Positions 22,901 to 33,651 of a stretch of 64,000 nt of DNA are shown piece by piece; within the stretch, counting starts at the first letter, position 1, and each line of letters opens with the position of its first letter. Below the pieces are notes generated by a model. That model was given only the letters and a program-made list of their open reading frames with translations. It was not told the origin of the DNA and ran no database searches. The DNA lies in contig CATQJL010000316.1 in NCBI GenBank assembly GCA_958299035.1, forward strand, positions 23,537,676-23,601,675, read 5' to 3'. The translations under genes were made by a program, and so were the position numbers. Source of the stretch: Cylicocyclus nassatus (Eukaryota > Nematoda > Chromadorea > Rhabditida > Strongylidae).

Positions 22901-25741
22901 ATATCTGCTTCCGGTGGTACATATTATTCTAATTCTTGTGAAAATGGCTGAATGTTATTAGGTTCCTCTTCAGGAATTACTGAAAATATTGGAGGCCATT
23001 TCATGTTAATTTAATGAATGTCATTATTTGAACCATACGCTGTAGGCGAAAGCGGATAGAGAGGTTTTTCTTTGAAATTTCTAAGTGTGAGCTATAGTAT
23101 GACATATGGAAGGTTCTATTGCTGACATGTATTCTTCATCGCTGTTGACCGAAAAGTCGTATGTAAGTATGATGAAGCACAGATTTTTCTTGTTTTATTG
23201 AAGCAGTGGTAAGCATTGATTAGGTATGGTTCTGTGCGCTGTACAAAAACAAAAGCTGTGGTTAGCAATATATCAGTCGAATTGCTAGGGTGAGTACACG
23301 ATGTGAGCTCTAGATAACCTGGTCAACCAGATTTTTATTGGCTTGAAAAATGGCATTAATTGGTTTGGTCGTAAATTATCAGGAATTTTATCTACTTTTT
23401 CCATTAAAACAGAGTTTCCAGTAAAGTGTTCGTCGTATTCTGTCAGATCATAGACTCGTTCCGCTTCAGCTAAAAGTTTGTCGAATTCAGTGAGTAGAGG
23501 ACCCAAAAGTTTGAGCTTTTGCTTGAGTTTTGGAGGTAATGCGGTGCTAAGAACAGTTTTTAGGAAAAATTCTCATTTTGTTCTTGATCTGGTTCAGGAT
23601 AAGCCTCTAATATGCATTGCCTTAGTCTTTTTAGAAAACAGTGTCGGCGATTCGCCAAATTTGTGGCTATTAGAGAATGAGAGCGAGTTCTATGAATTAC
23701 TGGTGGTTCAGAGACAGGACGATCGTATGATAAAAATTCTAGATGTTTTTTGTCCTTTTAGGCTGTTTGTGAGAGATTCGAGAATGAGAACGAGTTCTTC
23801 TGTCCGAACTGTTCATACAAAGAAGTCAATTGAGTTAGTTGCTTTTAGATGAGCAGTTATTGTTAGAAAAAAAATTTTTTTTGAATTTTTTTTGATTAAA
23901 TTATTTATGTATGTTAAGACTAAGATGAGGTTACTAATAGTATGAATGGATATTGCTTAGATCGTATTCTTATAAGAAGTTGGAAGTTGACATTAGGTTA
24001 GATTAGTTGTTGAGCGACTTGGTTGAGAGAGTGATCGTCGGCGAAGAAATTGCAGAGAAAAGGCAGAGAGCCACTAAGTAGTGGATGTGGGTACTAGATT
24101 GTCATAGGTAAGCTTTATACAGGTATCCAAAAGTTTTAATATGTGTGAGAATTGGTGTAATACAAATACTCCGAGAAACTGGTAAATATTTTGACGGAAA
24201 AAATTAGTCTTTACTCTTCCTAATGGTTTTGTTTACGGGTTTGGTTCCTGTATTACACAGTATTAAGATGGAGAATCTATTTTTGGATGTGATATTGTAA
24301 TAAGTGAGGTTTGGATTTATTGCAGAAGAAATGCATTTTTTCAAAGAGTGTAGTAGGACGAAGTCTTTTTATTATCAGAATGAGCCTCCGTGGGAGGGGT
24401 AAGAGGATTTTGCAGAAAAAACGTCGTAATTGAAAAAAAAATTCCATAATCTTGCTTGGTTATGGCAAAATTTTCGAGAGTTTCTGAGTTTGTGAAATTT
24501 ACCGTTGCTTAAGCAGTTGAAAAGGAGTAAGATTTATGTAGAGATATTTTAAGCATAATATTGCATCTGTCCCGACCTACTTGCTAGGGACCCGTAGGGT
24601 CGTTAGTCAGTATAAAGCACTATTTGGAATTTATAAAATAATGCCAAAGTGGTGTCCAATTGCTCTCTAGTCTCTTTGTTTATTTGAGATAGGCGAAAAA
24701 AGAAGGGGTAATGTCACAATTATCAATCTCAATTGTATAGTCATTAGTCTTAAGCGTTCCTCCATGAGTTTTCCCGCCTATGGCCAATTGAGTGAGTAAT
24801 TGCGGCTGGTGATGCGCTAGGATATTTTTATCTTTGCAGCCATTTGTTCGCGACTCATCAATTGCAGGTGGGGTGCCTCCGCGAAAATATTTTTAGGGCT
24901 CGGCCATTTGCTTGCGCCTGATTAATCGCGGATAATAGCGTTTCGAGCAAAATTTCGTGCGGCCACCTGTGAGTTTTCGTCATCCACGAGAGAATTTATT
25001 GCTAATTGAGGTTTGTTGAGGTTGCGCTGCCTGAGAGATGCAATGACCTATTCACCAAACAATGCGCCGTGAATCGGGCGTAGCTGATAAATGTCAGCGC
25101 CTTCACGTGCTATATCTTCGTATAGCCAATCTCAGATTTTGTATGCATATTTTACCGGTTTTCGCGAGCGAGTCCTTTTGAATTTCATAATAATTGTATA
25201 AATTTTAAGGGATAAATCCCGATATGCTAGCTATAATCTTGATTAATAAACCCTCATTTTTCTTATGCACAAAATAATAGTTAATATTCAATACTTTTTT
25301 TAATCTCTTAATTAATCACGTAAGTCACGGATCACGGTGAATTTGTAAACAAATCTACTGTGAATTGCGCGTAAAAAAAACAAAGAATTGCGCTCAATTA
25401 TAAATCGGCACGGAATTTATTTTTCGAAAATATCCGCGCTCTTACATGCATGAAATATGTAATTTATTGACCTAAGGTACCCGCCCGCAGGACTTTATGG
25501 AGGCAATTCTCAGATTGCTCTAGGTTAGTGTTAAAACACATCATTGTCGGTTAGTGGCTAAAAAAATACTTACGTATCGTTCGAATCCCGTTCCTGGACG
25601 GCCATTCAAGGAAGCGGAATATAAGACGAGGTGGGAGGGGGGGGGGGACATGGTGGAGGGGAAAGTTTTACTGCGATAACCAAAAGGAGGTGAGTTTTTT
25701 TTTAAAAAATTAGTCTAAAATTGAGAAATCTTAGGAAAAAA
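22901..25741 (-). other. Presumed gag/protease and leader region of the Ty3-type element
   Basis: This 2.8 kb between the 5' LTR and RT should hold leader, gag and protease. Only one longer minus-strand open piece (about 23285-23545, LLGPLLTEFDKLLAEAERVY) looks like a helical gag segment. No zinc knuckle or protease DSG motif could be read. The part nearest the 5' LTR (about 24000-25741) is AT-rich with no open frame. Confidence 0.45.
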
Positions 25742-25759
25742 ATCTCACCGGGACTTCCA
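25742..25759 (-). other. Primer-binding site of the Ty3-type element
   Basis: Read on the minus strand, the bases directly next to the 5' LTR are TGGAAGTCCCGGTGAGAT. TGG is the complement of a tRNA 3' CCA, and the following bases would pair with an acceptor stem and T arm. The position with no spacer is that expected of a tRNA primer site. The tRNA species was not identified. Confidence 0.75.
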
Positions 25760-26079
25760 TGTCAGGTACAAGGGGTAGCTAGACCCTTGCCTGAGGGTGT
25801 AGCGGTGTTACGATGTATTTGACATAAGATCAGACTATCTAAGGTTTATTATAGAAAGAGATATATACATGAAAGATGAAGGGAAGGGGGGAAGGGGGAC
25901 TGGGAGCTAGTAGCCAGTCATGCATGTTGTAACTCTCCACTCTTTTTATACCTACTCCGTATTACAACGTTGCTGTAATATCCGAGGTACAGAGAGGTAC
26001 TGATAAACAAGATCCAGTAAACAATGATTGCATGATCCTGATGCAATGTTACATCGGCTTGATGAATCATATCCTGACA
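25760..26079 (-). repeat. 5' LTR of the Ty3-type element
   Basis: This is the right copy on the plus strand and the 5' copy on the element's strand. It matches 19285-19604 base for base as far as could be read. It is followed by the second TGCG target duplicate at 26080-26083. Confidence 0.92.
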
Positions 26080-26169
26080 TGCGCTTATCCTGTCACTGTT
26101 TGTGCTTCTTCTCTTCCTTCCACCGACTATTTAATGACATGTTTTCAAAAGTCGGCAAAGCATGACTTT

Positions 26170-26316
26170 GGGTGGAGGACATTAGGTCGCCGAAAAAGGG
26201 CGGTCCCCGCGGTCATTTGCGACAAATACGCACCCTTGTACATGCGCGGACATGCGTTCCCGCAGGAAATCCGCGCGGGACTCTTCCAGATTCGGCGACC
26301 TAATGTCCTCCGCCCC
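26170..26316. mobile_element. hAT-like MITE with 8-bp target duplication
   Basis: Terminal inverted repeats read GGGTGGAGGACATTAGGTCG (left) and GGCGGAGGACATTAGGTCGC (right, inward). ATGACTTT is repeated directly outside both ends (26162-26169 and 26317-26324), and the identity extends one base either way. An 8-bp duplication is the hAT habit. At 147 bp it has no coding capacity. A relic sits at 7905. Confidence 0.7.
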
Positions 26317-26831
26317 ATGACTTTGTCACGGCTATGCTCACCGTCTCGCTTGCATAAGCCGAGTGGCTCCCAAAATTCGAATTTTGAGCAATTAGCCTAT
26401 GATTTCGATAATTTTGAAGCCATAAACCATCCCTTCTATCTTTTTTGGATAATGCACCTACCGTCCTTTCGTAGGATGCCTTCAGATGATGCCGACATCG
26501 GCGTTGAAAAGGCGTTAGAAAGAAGACTTTTTTAAATTTACAGAAATGATTTTGAAAAGTTTTATCACTTCTAAGAAGCGCAGTAGAAGCCAGAGCATTC
26601 TTGCTTACGTGCAGCAGATTCTTCAAGCTGTTTCGTAGGCATACTGGCTGATTTGAAGGGCAACGTAATATAGTTGTCAAAAATGGATTTTTTTCCTGTT
26701 TGATTTTCCAAACTTGATGCTGTAAATCTTTTTAGGGTCTTCTGACGTATGAAATCAAATGAGAATTTTGTTAAAGCAGGCTTAGAGCTTTCAAATGCAT
26801 ATAAACAATTTGCAGCACATCGCGCAATGTA

Positions 26832-27353
26832 CCCTATTTTCCGGAGTATAAGCCGCACCTTATATAAGCCGCACCCGCCGCAGCGAACAGTGGCGTGAAA
26901 GCGCCTTTGAAAAGAGCTATATAGCAAATTGAAAACTCGGTGCGTGCTAGTACGGATAGTCAAGTCTTCAGGTACTTTTTTTCTTTTTTTTTACTTTTTT
27001 TCCTTAATGGATTCAACGAAGCCTTTACAACTGATCTAGACATAGACGATCTCGATAATAGCTTCTCGTCAATGCATCCTGATGATAGTGAAAATGCTTA
27101 GACTTTCCTTCTTGTTTCATATGACTTTGCGGGTGTTTAGGTTGTGTTTTCTTTCCTACACGATACTACTGGTTGACTGTGCTGTCCTTTTTTCAAAGAT
27201 GTTACCGGTGCTGAAATTGTGCTTTCTTTTATTTTGATTTACCGGTTCGAAACAGATAATAGTTGTTGCTTGTGCGCTTCGCGCATCGCGAACGACATCG
27301 CATTTCAGCCCGCGCGGTGAAAAGAAATGCGGCTTATACTCCGGAAAATAGGG
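26832..27353. mobile_element. TA-flanked DNA transposon remnant, CCCTATTTTCCGG ends
   Basis: The 26-bp ends (CCCTATTTTCCGGAGTATAA, then GCCGCA) are perfect inverted copies with TA outside both (26830-26831 and 27354-27355). The inner ATAAGCCGCACC motif is repeated at the left end. The combination of TA target and this ATAAGCCGCA-type end is common in animal Tc1/mariner-pogo relatives (recollection, not searched). A short acidic reading frame is retained (27009-27101). Confidence 0.75.
27009..27101 (+). pseudogene. Acidic C-terminal tail, possible transposase remnant
   Basis: The frame GFNEAFTTDLDIDDLDNSF, followed by a further Asp/Glu-rich stretch, ends at a TAG at 27099-27101. It lies inside the 522 bp element at 26832-27353. 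Acidic tails of this kind close pogo/Tigger-type transposases, so this is inferred to be the last codons of a deleted transposase. No catalytic domain is left. Confidence 0.4.
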
Positions 27354-27355
27354 TA

Positions 27356-28331
27356 TCAAGAAAATATTGAAAGAAAAATGAAAGAACTTACTACACAACC
27401 TACTACATAGTTTGGAGGTGTAACTAAGTGGAGATGAAGGGTTTGCGGCGATTCAAGAACGCATAGACAGGTAAGGCGATGTAGAGTAGAATTATGCAAA
27501 AGTTTGGAAAAATTGTGCGAGGAAGAGAAAATTCATGACTTTTTCTCTGCACAGCCACCTCAGTGGCTGTCAAAGTGATCCAAGTGGCCGTAAAGCGAGC
27601 TAATTCCGTACAGAGTTTGCCGCGGACTCGCTTCACATAAGTTTTCATGATTTTTCACACATGGTTAAGTTCCTATTGCAAACTTACTCACCAATTTTGG
27701 CAAAGCTTTTGTTTGTTTGAGGGACCGCTGTGTAAAGCGTGCCACCTGCATGCCAGTGGCGTGCTTGCGGCTCTTTCCGCCCGAACCCGCAAAAACGGGG
27801 TATCTCCTTTACTTTTTACCCCCAGAACGATATCAGCCTGCTTTAGACACCATCTGTGCCAAGCCTTGACTCCAGCGCGTAAGTTTTTCAGCTTTTCCGT
27901 GTTTCTTGCTTCTGTTCAAACGTTTAGGCCTCGCACTTGCGGATGGTGTGTCGGAAGGGGCATAATTTTGCATGACACTGGAATTCCGAAACTCCCAACC
28001 TTGTTCGAATTGTTGACATGGATAGTGAAGTCACCATGCCAATACTAATTTCTTCTTCTTTGCTGGTCGATTTTGCAACAGCACTTGGGTTCCGGTCAAC
28101 AAAAACATAAGCATTTATTGGAAAGCATACCGGTGTGTACAACATCAAGACAACACTGTACCTAGCTTTCAGCTAGCTGCAGCTTACCCTATCAACAAAA
28201 CAAACTTCACTTTGTAAAGTGGCAAGGGCAGTAGATTGTTTTTGTGAAAATGGGAATCACATATATCAAAACAAAAATATCAAACTAAAAATATTTACAG
28301 ATAGGATGAGTCTGCTACTATACTTTGCAGC
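27356..28331. other. Intergenic DNA with one copy of a dispersed repeat
   Basis: No gene was recognised. The segment around 27780-27850 (AAAAACGGGGTATCTCC followed by AACGATATCAGCCTG) belongs to a repeat family also seen at about 47860, 49100 and 53860. It lies downstream of the PGAP2-like gene's stop codon. Confidence 0.45.
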
Positions 28332-31300
28332 TCAAATCAGAACTTTTCCTGACTGAGTTATTGAGGGCACGGTTGCACAGCTGACTTTCTTAGGCGCGTC
28401 AAACACTCCCAGCGTTAGTCGACATCGAGGGAACTCCCAATATGATAGGCAGTAGAAGAACGAATTGTACCCGACAAGCAAGTATTCAGCAATAGAAAAT
28501 GCTAAGTAGGCTAAAAAGGTTCTTTTGATATTATAAAGCAACGATGGTTAATGTGATGCTTACCTTCAGGAATGCAATATGCGAGAAAAACGGGATAAGA
28601 GACAGCTGTTGACAATGACAATATCAGTCCACTGATGAAAGTGACCAATTTGATTCTCCAGATTATTTCGTACTGAAAAGGAACCAATGATATTTATGTG
28701 GTACAGCAAGTGCATGATGATTCAATGCTTGATATTTATCACCTTCCTCCTATTGACTGATAACGACGCCTTACAGAAAAATTAGCATGATCAATGGTAA
28801 ATATCTTGGTGCTGCTGTAGCCGGTACCAAGATTGTTAAATCGTTTATTCGGTTAACGTTTTGGCCTAGTCGCCTTCTCAGAGCCTATAAAGCATAAAAC
28901 ATTTGAATTTACCTCCCTCAAACATCTCATCCATCGCAGAAAAATATGAGAGGCTCCTGCCCAACCTAGAACATAGCTTATCTTAGCCGATAAGATTTGT
29001 TAAAGACCACCACTGGCTGGTACGTGCTTTGGATGAATGGATTCGGTCACCAAAAGTTGAGAAAACCTGCATAAATCCAGGCACGAGCTTGGTGGTCACG
29101 GCGATGCATTCATCTTTTGATTCATTTTTGGATTTTCGCATGAAATCCAGCACGCCTCAGGAGTCTTTCTCGCTGACACCTCAGTCTCCCTTGATAGTAT
29201 GCTAATTGAGATATCGAAGCCGTTTTGGTGACAAAGCTTACGGTGGGTGCTCAAGGGGGTCGACAATCGTAATCTTCGTAACTAACCAAGTGCTCCTTGA
29301 CTTTGACGCATAGCGGCCCTCCCGTCTCTCCTATGTATTCATCCCCACGGCGCTTACAGGTGATGGGATAGATAGTTCTTGAGCACATACAATGCCCAGG
29401 ACTGTTTGTTTCACAAATGAAACAGTTCTCGCCGTCGCATGCTCTATCGTGTGCTCTGTTTCACACTAAAGGCTGGTTCAAACTGGGGGGGGGGGGAGGA
29501 ATCTCTACGACTTTCAACCAGTTCTGAATGCATAGCCGTGACTACTGAGCTTGCGCCGTTCCTGGATTTATACAAGTTTTAATTTCGACCTCCGGAGACC
29601 GACCTCATTCATCGCAAAGCGCATACCAGCCAGCGATGTGCTTTGACAAATCTTATCGGCTAAGGTGAGCTATGTTCTAGGTTAGGCAAGAGTCTAGCCT
29701 GCTTCTCAGATTTTTCTGCAATGGATGAGATGTTTGATGAGGTAAATCTAAATGTTCTTTCTTTATAGGCTCTGACGAAGGCGAATACGCCGAAACGTTA
29801 GCCGAATAAAAGATTTAGCAATCTTGGTTTCGGCTACAGCAGCACCAAAATATTTACAATACACCAAAATTTATGGAGAGTCGAACATGGAACATGATCA
29901 ATAGTGTCAATTAAAATGAAAACCAGAAGTTCTCCGCAAGTCTTACGTGAGAACTATTCTACTCGTTTATAAGCCCAGACTGCTTACATTGCAGAAATAC
30001 TCGCAACTATGAATCAATCTCGTTAGACTGCTCGTATTCCCCACTTTCTAGAGAAGAAGTAAGGCCTAAGGCATACCTCACGCGATTCGGCCGAATCGCC
30101 ACTTTCACGCGCTTGGCGGTTTGCCAGATTTCTATAAATTCATATTTTAATATAATGCGCACTTCTCGGAGGCATATTCAGGTAGCTTGTTAAGCTGTTG
30201 CAAACAGAGCAAGTTCTGACCAAAGGCAGCGCATTGACGACAAATTGCGAGGTATGCGGTAGGCCTAAGAAAAAACATGTGAACGCAAAATGGCACATTG
30301 GACTTTTATGGCGGCGCACTAACCAGAAATAGCGGCTGCGACAAAAAATAAACCATTTAAACGCAAAAAATTGACTTTGGCATAATTCTGAACTAGGCGT
30401 CTGCCCTTCTTAGTGCAGCCACGGCACAGGCGGGCCCTCTGCCTTATCCGGAATTTCAAATTTTTGTGCAGTGACACAAGCCGCAGCAAGGTGACTAGAC
30501 AGATGATGTCCACTATACATAGCACTAAATATTGAAGGGAAATCGTAAAATTTGTCGGATTTTGAATACATATTATATCATGCAACTCCTCTTGAGGCTG
30601 GTGCTTTTTCGAACGCGGTTGTTTTGATTCCAAGAAGCTCTTACGCTTTCGCTTTGAGTACTCTTTATTGAGCTATTACTCCTATAAGTAAATCGGGGGT
30701 TGCGTAGGTGCTTGTTTCATCTAACAATAAGTCAATTATGAAACTAACCTTTTGAGAATTTTCTCGGATTGATTTTATTTTATTTTTATTTATTTTATGT
30801 ATGCACTCATAGTGCGCCAAAATAACATATACTCAGTCATGAAAAAAATGTCCCTGTCTCACTTCCGCTCGCCAAGCTAAGTGCCCAGCCACAGTCATTA
30901 TGACCGCAAATGAGATCCGCTTGAATTAAGAAGCAGACTTCGTCGATACAGATGATTAGCAAAAGGGAATGCTACCGCCCTAAGAATAAGTTGAGCTTCG
31001 AAGGCTTCCAAGACCAGCCTGGTTCACGTTAGGTATCCATCAGCCTAACAGACTAGTCTTAGATGCACCTGTAGTTGGTTCAAGCAAAAGTAGATGTCAA
31101 GAATGCTAAGTTTCCGAACGGGAAAAACAAAGTAAGAAGGGGTGGAAGTATGTCAGGTCAATTGACATAACTGCTTGTTTTATCTAAAAATAAGTCTAAT
31201 TGTGAAGCTAACCTTTTGAGAGGTTTCTCGGATACCACCGAAATGGTGGAGAATTGTGTTGAAGAGCATGTTGAAGTTGAACGAGATTATCCAGACTGAG

Positions 31301-31986
31301 TAGGCTATCGCATGAATCACTAAAACGAGCCCATTCACTATTAAGTCACAAATGAACAGCACTAATTCCACTGACCGAAGCTGCACTTAATGTCCAACAC
31401 GCTAACAGCGACAAGTCCAACCAGTTCCAACCACATGGTTTTTGTGTAGAAGTAGATAACCCGTCGATATGCCAACGATTTCGGGGCTGCGTTTTTGAAA
31501 GCACGTCGGTATAGCTAGAGTTTAGATATTGAATAAAAAGGCTAAAATAGTTGACAGAAAAGAATCTCACGATTAGGAAGAATATTCGTGGAGGGCAGTG
31601 TAGAAACATGATAAAAAGCCAAAAATATCGTTGAGGCTCCCAAATTCCGATCGCGTAGGACACTGGTGGAAGTAGCCTAAAATCTTGCAAAAATGAGCCG
31701 AAAATTACTATAGCGTCATAAAAATGAGAAGCGTTTCTGCATATTAATTTTTCATATTTTGTTCGAGGAAATTTTCGCAGTCCTTATATTAAGTCGCTAC
31801 TTCTGAATATTTTCACAGATTAAGAACCTACGAGTGAACATCCGGACATTGGTCACTTTGTGTAAAGTTCTTGATTACATCGAATTGAAAGATGTAAGTG
31901 TATCCTATACAGAAATAGCATCCTATTCCAGGCAACAGCGCTCCCATGCAAACGATGAATCTCACTGGAAAGAAAATATTTATCAT
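28332..31986 (-). CDS. PGAP2/FRAG1-family membrane protein, about 6 exons
   Basis: Family members remodel or regulate GPI-anchored proteins and sit in ER/Golgi membranes. Proposed minus-strand exons are 31986-31832, 31676-31571, 31514-31381 (end uncertain), 31380-31213, 28672-28564 and 28510-28332. Visible features are a first membrane segment (VCMGALLPGIGCYFCIGYTY), a luminal CPDVHS then LPPVSYAIGIWEPQRYFW (the conserved family signature), and four further hydrophobic segments. The last carries SIAEYLLVGYNSFFYCLSYW. Phases agree at five junctions. At 31381 the conserved LELVGLVAVSVLDI does not join the next exon in frame. Either a 41-nt phase-0 intron removes it (GTTGGA...GCAG) or there is a frameshift. 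The start is the MINIFF Met, or an upstream exon spliced at 31965. The 2.5 kb intron holds a Penelope-like fragment and a MITE. Confidence 0.75.
29251..29460 (-). pseudogene. GIY-YIG endonuclease remnant of a Penelope-like element
   Basis: In Penelope-like elements this nuclease nicks target DNA to prime reverse transcription. The open stretch reads NRAHDRACDGENCFIC, then a Cys-rich linker, then RTIYPITCKRRGDEYIGETG followed by PLCVKVKEHL. TIY and YIG are the two halves of the domain signature, followed by the expected Gly-Glu-Thr-Gly and the LCVKVKEH helix. The frame is closed by TGA on both sides (29461-29463 upstream, 29251-29253 at its end). The fragment of about 70 codons is therefore cut off from any RT. 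Confidence 0.85.
29772..29796 (+). ncRNA. Hammerhead-ribozyme-like core in the Penelope arm
   Basis: CTGACGA (29772-29778) and GAAAC (29792-29796) flank a GGCG/CGCC stem with an AATA loop, the order of a hammerhead core. There is one extra A before the stem. Penelope-like elements are known to carry hammerheads. The opposite arm has a decayed copy (28858-28881). Stems I and III were not convincingly identified, so activity is unproven. Confidence 0.4.
30063..30265. mobile_element. GGCCTA-ended Tourist-like MITE, TAA target
   Basis: The ends read GGCCTAAGGCATACCTCACG (left) and GGCCTACCGCATACCTCGC (right, inward), bordered by TAA (30060-30062 and 30266-30268). The 203 bp element shares its interior block CTTGGCGGTTTGCCAGATTT with the 8305-9546 element. 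It lies in the long intron of the PGAP2-like gene. Confidence 0.75.
30319..30633 (-). other. Unassigned open frame with one hydrophobic segment
   Basis: This minus-strand frame of about 104 codons carries a strong hydrophobic stretch (YLVLCIVDIICLVTLLRLV) flanked by basic residues. It lies within the 2.5 kb intron of the PGAP2-like gene. Its composition recalls a single membrane segment of a chemoreceptor, but no family signature could be named. No matching exons were found nearby. It may be a chance frame. Confidence 0.2.
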
Positions 31987-31989
31987 TGA

Positions 31990-33281
31990 ATCAAGAAAAG
32001 CAAAGTCCGCGTACTTTTCAGCATCCTCTCCACATTTTCTGGATTCATCACAGAAGCCATTTTTGGGAGATTGTACCCTTTGTAAGTAGCGGCGAGGTAG
32101 TTGGAAAGGCAACACCCTGGAATAGGTTTTATATGGCCCAGTGTCCCTGTTTAGGCATGCTTACATAAAGTTCGAAAAAAGATAATTTACGAGAGAAAAA
32201 AAAAACAAAAACATAGCAAAATAATGAAAATCCTTTCGTTCAAAAGCCGAAAAATCACAGAGAAGGAAGTGATAACAAAATAATTTTTTAGAGGAGCAAG
32301 GTAATTGTTATGCTGGGAAAAACAAATCGTAAAAGTTCATCTCTACTTTACTGCATAATCCCATCGTTCAACATTATTGACCACAATAATTTCGGCACCT
32401 CAAACGCTCCAAGCAGCGGGAAATAGTGCCGGAAATTCTTCTAAAAATTTCACAAGTTAATTGATAAGTCGTAAATTCGAGCTTCTTGTGACTGTGCGAA
32501 AAACAACCTGATGTTTTTTGTGCGGGTAAAAATCTGTACTTGGTTACAACAAATTTTATTAAGAAGAAAAAGTTTACGGGTACGGATTTATCTGAGAACC
32601 GGAAAGCGAAAAATAAAAAAGTAAGAAAGACGAATAATAGCAATCACACGATGTGCCGAAAGGACTGCTCCAGCCGCCAAAGCACAAGAATCACTGTAAT
32701 AAAGTTAGTGTAGGTTCAGAAGCGAAGTCCAGCACCGAAACCGAGCAAACTGGGGAAAACAACAAGTGCGTTCACAAGGCTTTTTATGGACATTCACGGA
32801 ACAATGTCCATTCAGTAATAGCAGCACTGTCAGGAAGACAATGGGCGGAAAACTAGTAGAGAAAAGTTGTCAAGCAGGTGGATGCCCTCGCGCAACCATG
32901 CCGCACTCGCTTCTGCTTTTGCCTTTCCGCTGCTAATTTTCTCCCCCCCCCCCCTTCCCCTGGTGTAAAGCTAAATTGGTGAAAGCATCGAGAAACTCTT
33001 ACGCTTAGGACTGGATTTACGTAGCTATGCGCTAAACTTCTGCTCGATGAAATCAAGTTCGACCTTTCCAGTATGACAGGACAGGATCACAGCAGCCAAC
33101 ATCGATCGTCAACTGCAATCTTTTTGTAAATTATCATAGTCAGTGGATTTTGTGCTGCTAGAAAATTTCCGGTTTGTATACTATCGACTAGAATTCATTT
33201 CAGAAGCCAATTATCATGTTTGTCAATCTCTTGCAGTTTTTTGTAACGTTTGTCATTCGAGCCACTTTTTACAGTTGTAGC
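31990..33281. other. 5' flank of the PGAP2-like gene, no other gene seen
   Basis: The frame of the first exon stays open upstream to about 32115, so the true start may lie further out. Beyond that no gene was recognised. A 12-base C run lies near 32942. Confidence 0.4.
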
Positions 33282-33651
33282 GGTGGAATCCGGCCAAAAT
33301 TGCGGGATTTGCGGGGTTTGCGGGACTTGTGGGACTTGCGGAATATAGTTATAACTTCTTTCAAAACAACTTTATTTCGAATCTGCAAGAAGATTTGGCT
33401 TTAGCTTGATGAGACGAATCTTTTAGTATACATCATGCCAGTTTTCCATGGTGCATTGTGTATTGTAATGGTATGTGTTATGAGATTTATCATATGTTTA
33501 CCGTATCACCATGGACTACGAGCATAATGTATACTAAAAAATTAGGCTGAAGCCAAATCTTCTTGCAAATTCCAAATAAAGTTGCTTTAGAAGAAGTTGT
33601 GGCTAAATGCCCCAAATCCCGAAAATCCCGCAATTTCGGACGGATTTCACC
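33282..33651. repeat. Fold-back element with GGGATTTG/GGGACTTG repeats
   Basis: The ends read GGTGGAATCCGGCCAAAATT (left) and GGTGAAATCCGTCCGAAATT (right, inward). Next comes an array of GGGAYTTGC-type units on the left (33300-33340) and a shorter complementary one on the right (33608-33632). Longer inner arms share AGAAGATTTGGCTT and TAGTATACAT. No flanking duplication was clear. No coding capacity. Confidence 0.65.

Larger units (their letters stand above)
19285..26079 (-). mobile_element. Ty3-type LTR retrotransposon, pol broken
   Basis: Two direct 320 bp LTRs beginning TGTCAG and ending GACA bound the element. TGCG is duplicated outside (19281-19284 and 26080-26083). On the minus strand the order is 5' LTR, primer site, a weak gag region, RT, RNase H, integrase, 3' LTR. 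RNase H before integrase is the Ty3/gypsy order. The pol is split by frameshifts at about 21070-21079, 21456-21554 and 22252, and RT has lost its fingers region. The LTRs read as identical, which argues for recent insertion despite the damage. Confidence 0.92.
28797..29857 (-). mobile_element. Penelope-like element fragment with inverted arms
   Basis: The two arms of about 320 bp (28797-29117 and about 29520-29857) are inverted copies with scattered differences. The core encodes a GIY-YIG endonuclease remnant on the minus strand. A GIY-YIG domain beside terminal repeats that may be inverted is characteristic of Penelope-like elements. No RT is left. The fragment lies inside the long intron of the PGAP2-like gene, which is on the same strand as the endonuclease frame. 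Confidence 0.8.

Noticed and set aside
23478..23852. 124-codon plus-strand open frame inside the Ty3 element
   Set aside because: It runs antisense to the presumed gag/leader region, has no family features and no independent splice or start context. It is treated as a shadow frame.
31828..32115. Longer N-terminus for the PGAP2-like protein (start near 32115)
   Set aside because: The extra residues are hydrophilic and unlike the family. An acceptor-like TTTCCAG at 31965-31971 or the MINIFF start fits better, though it was not excluded.
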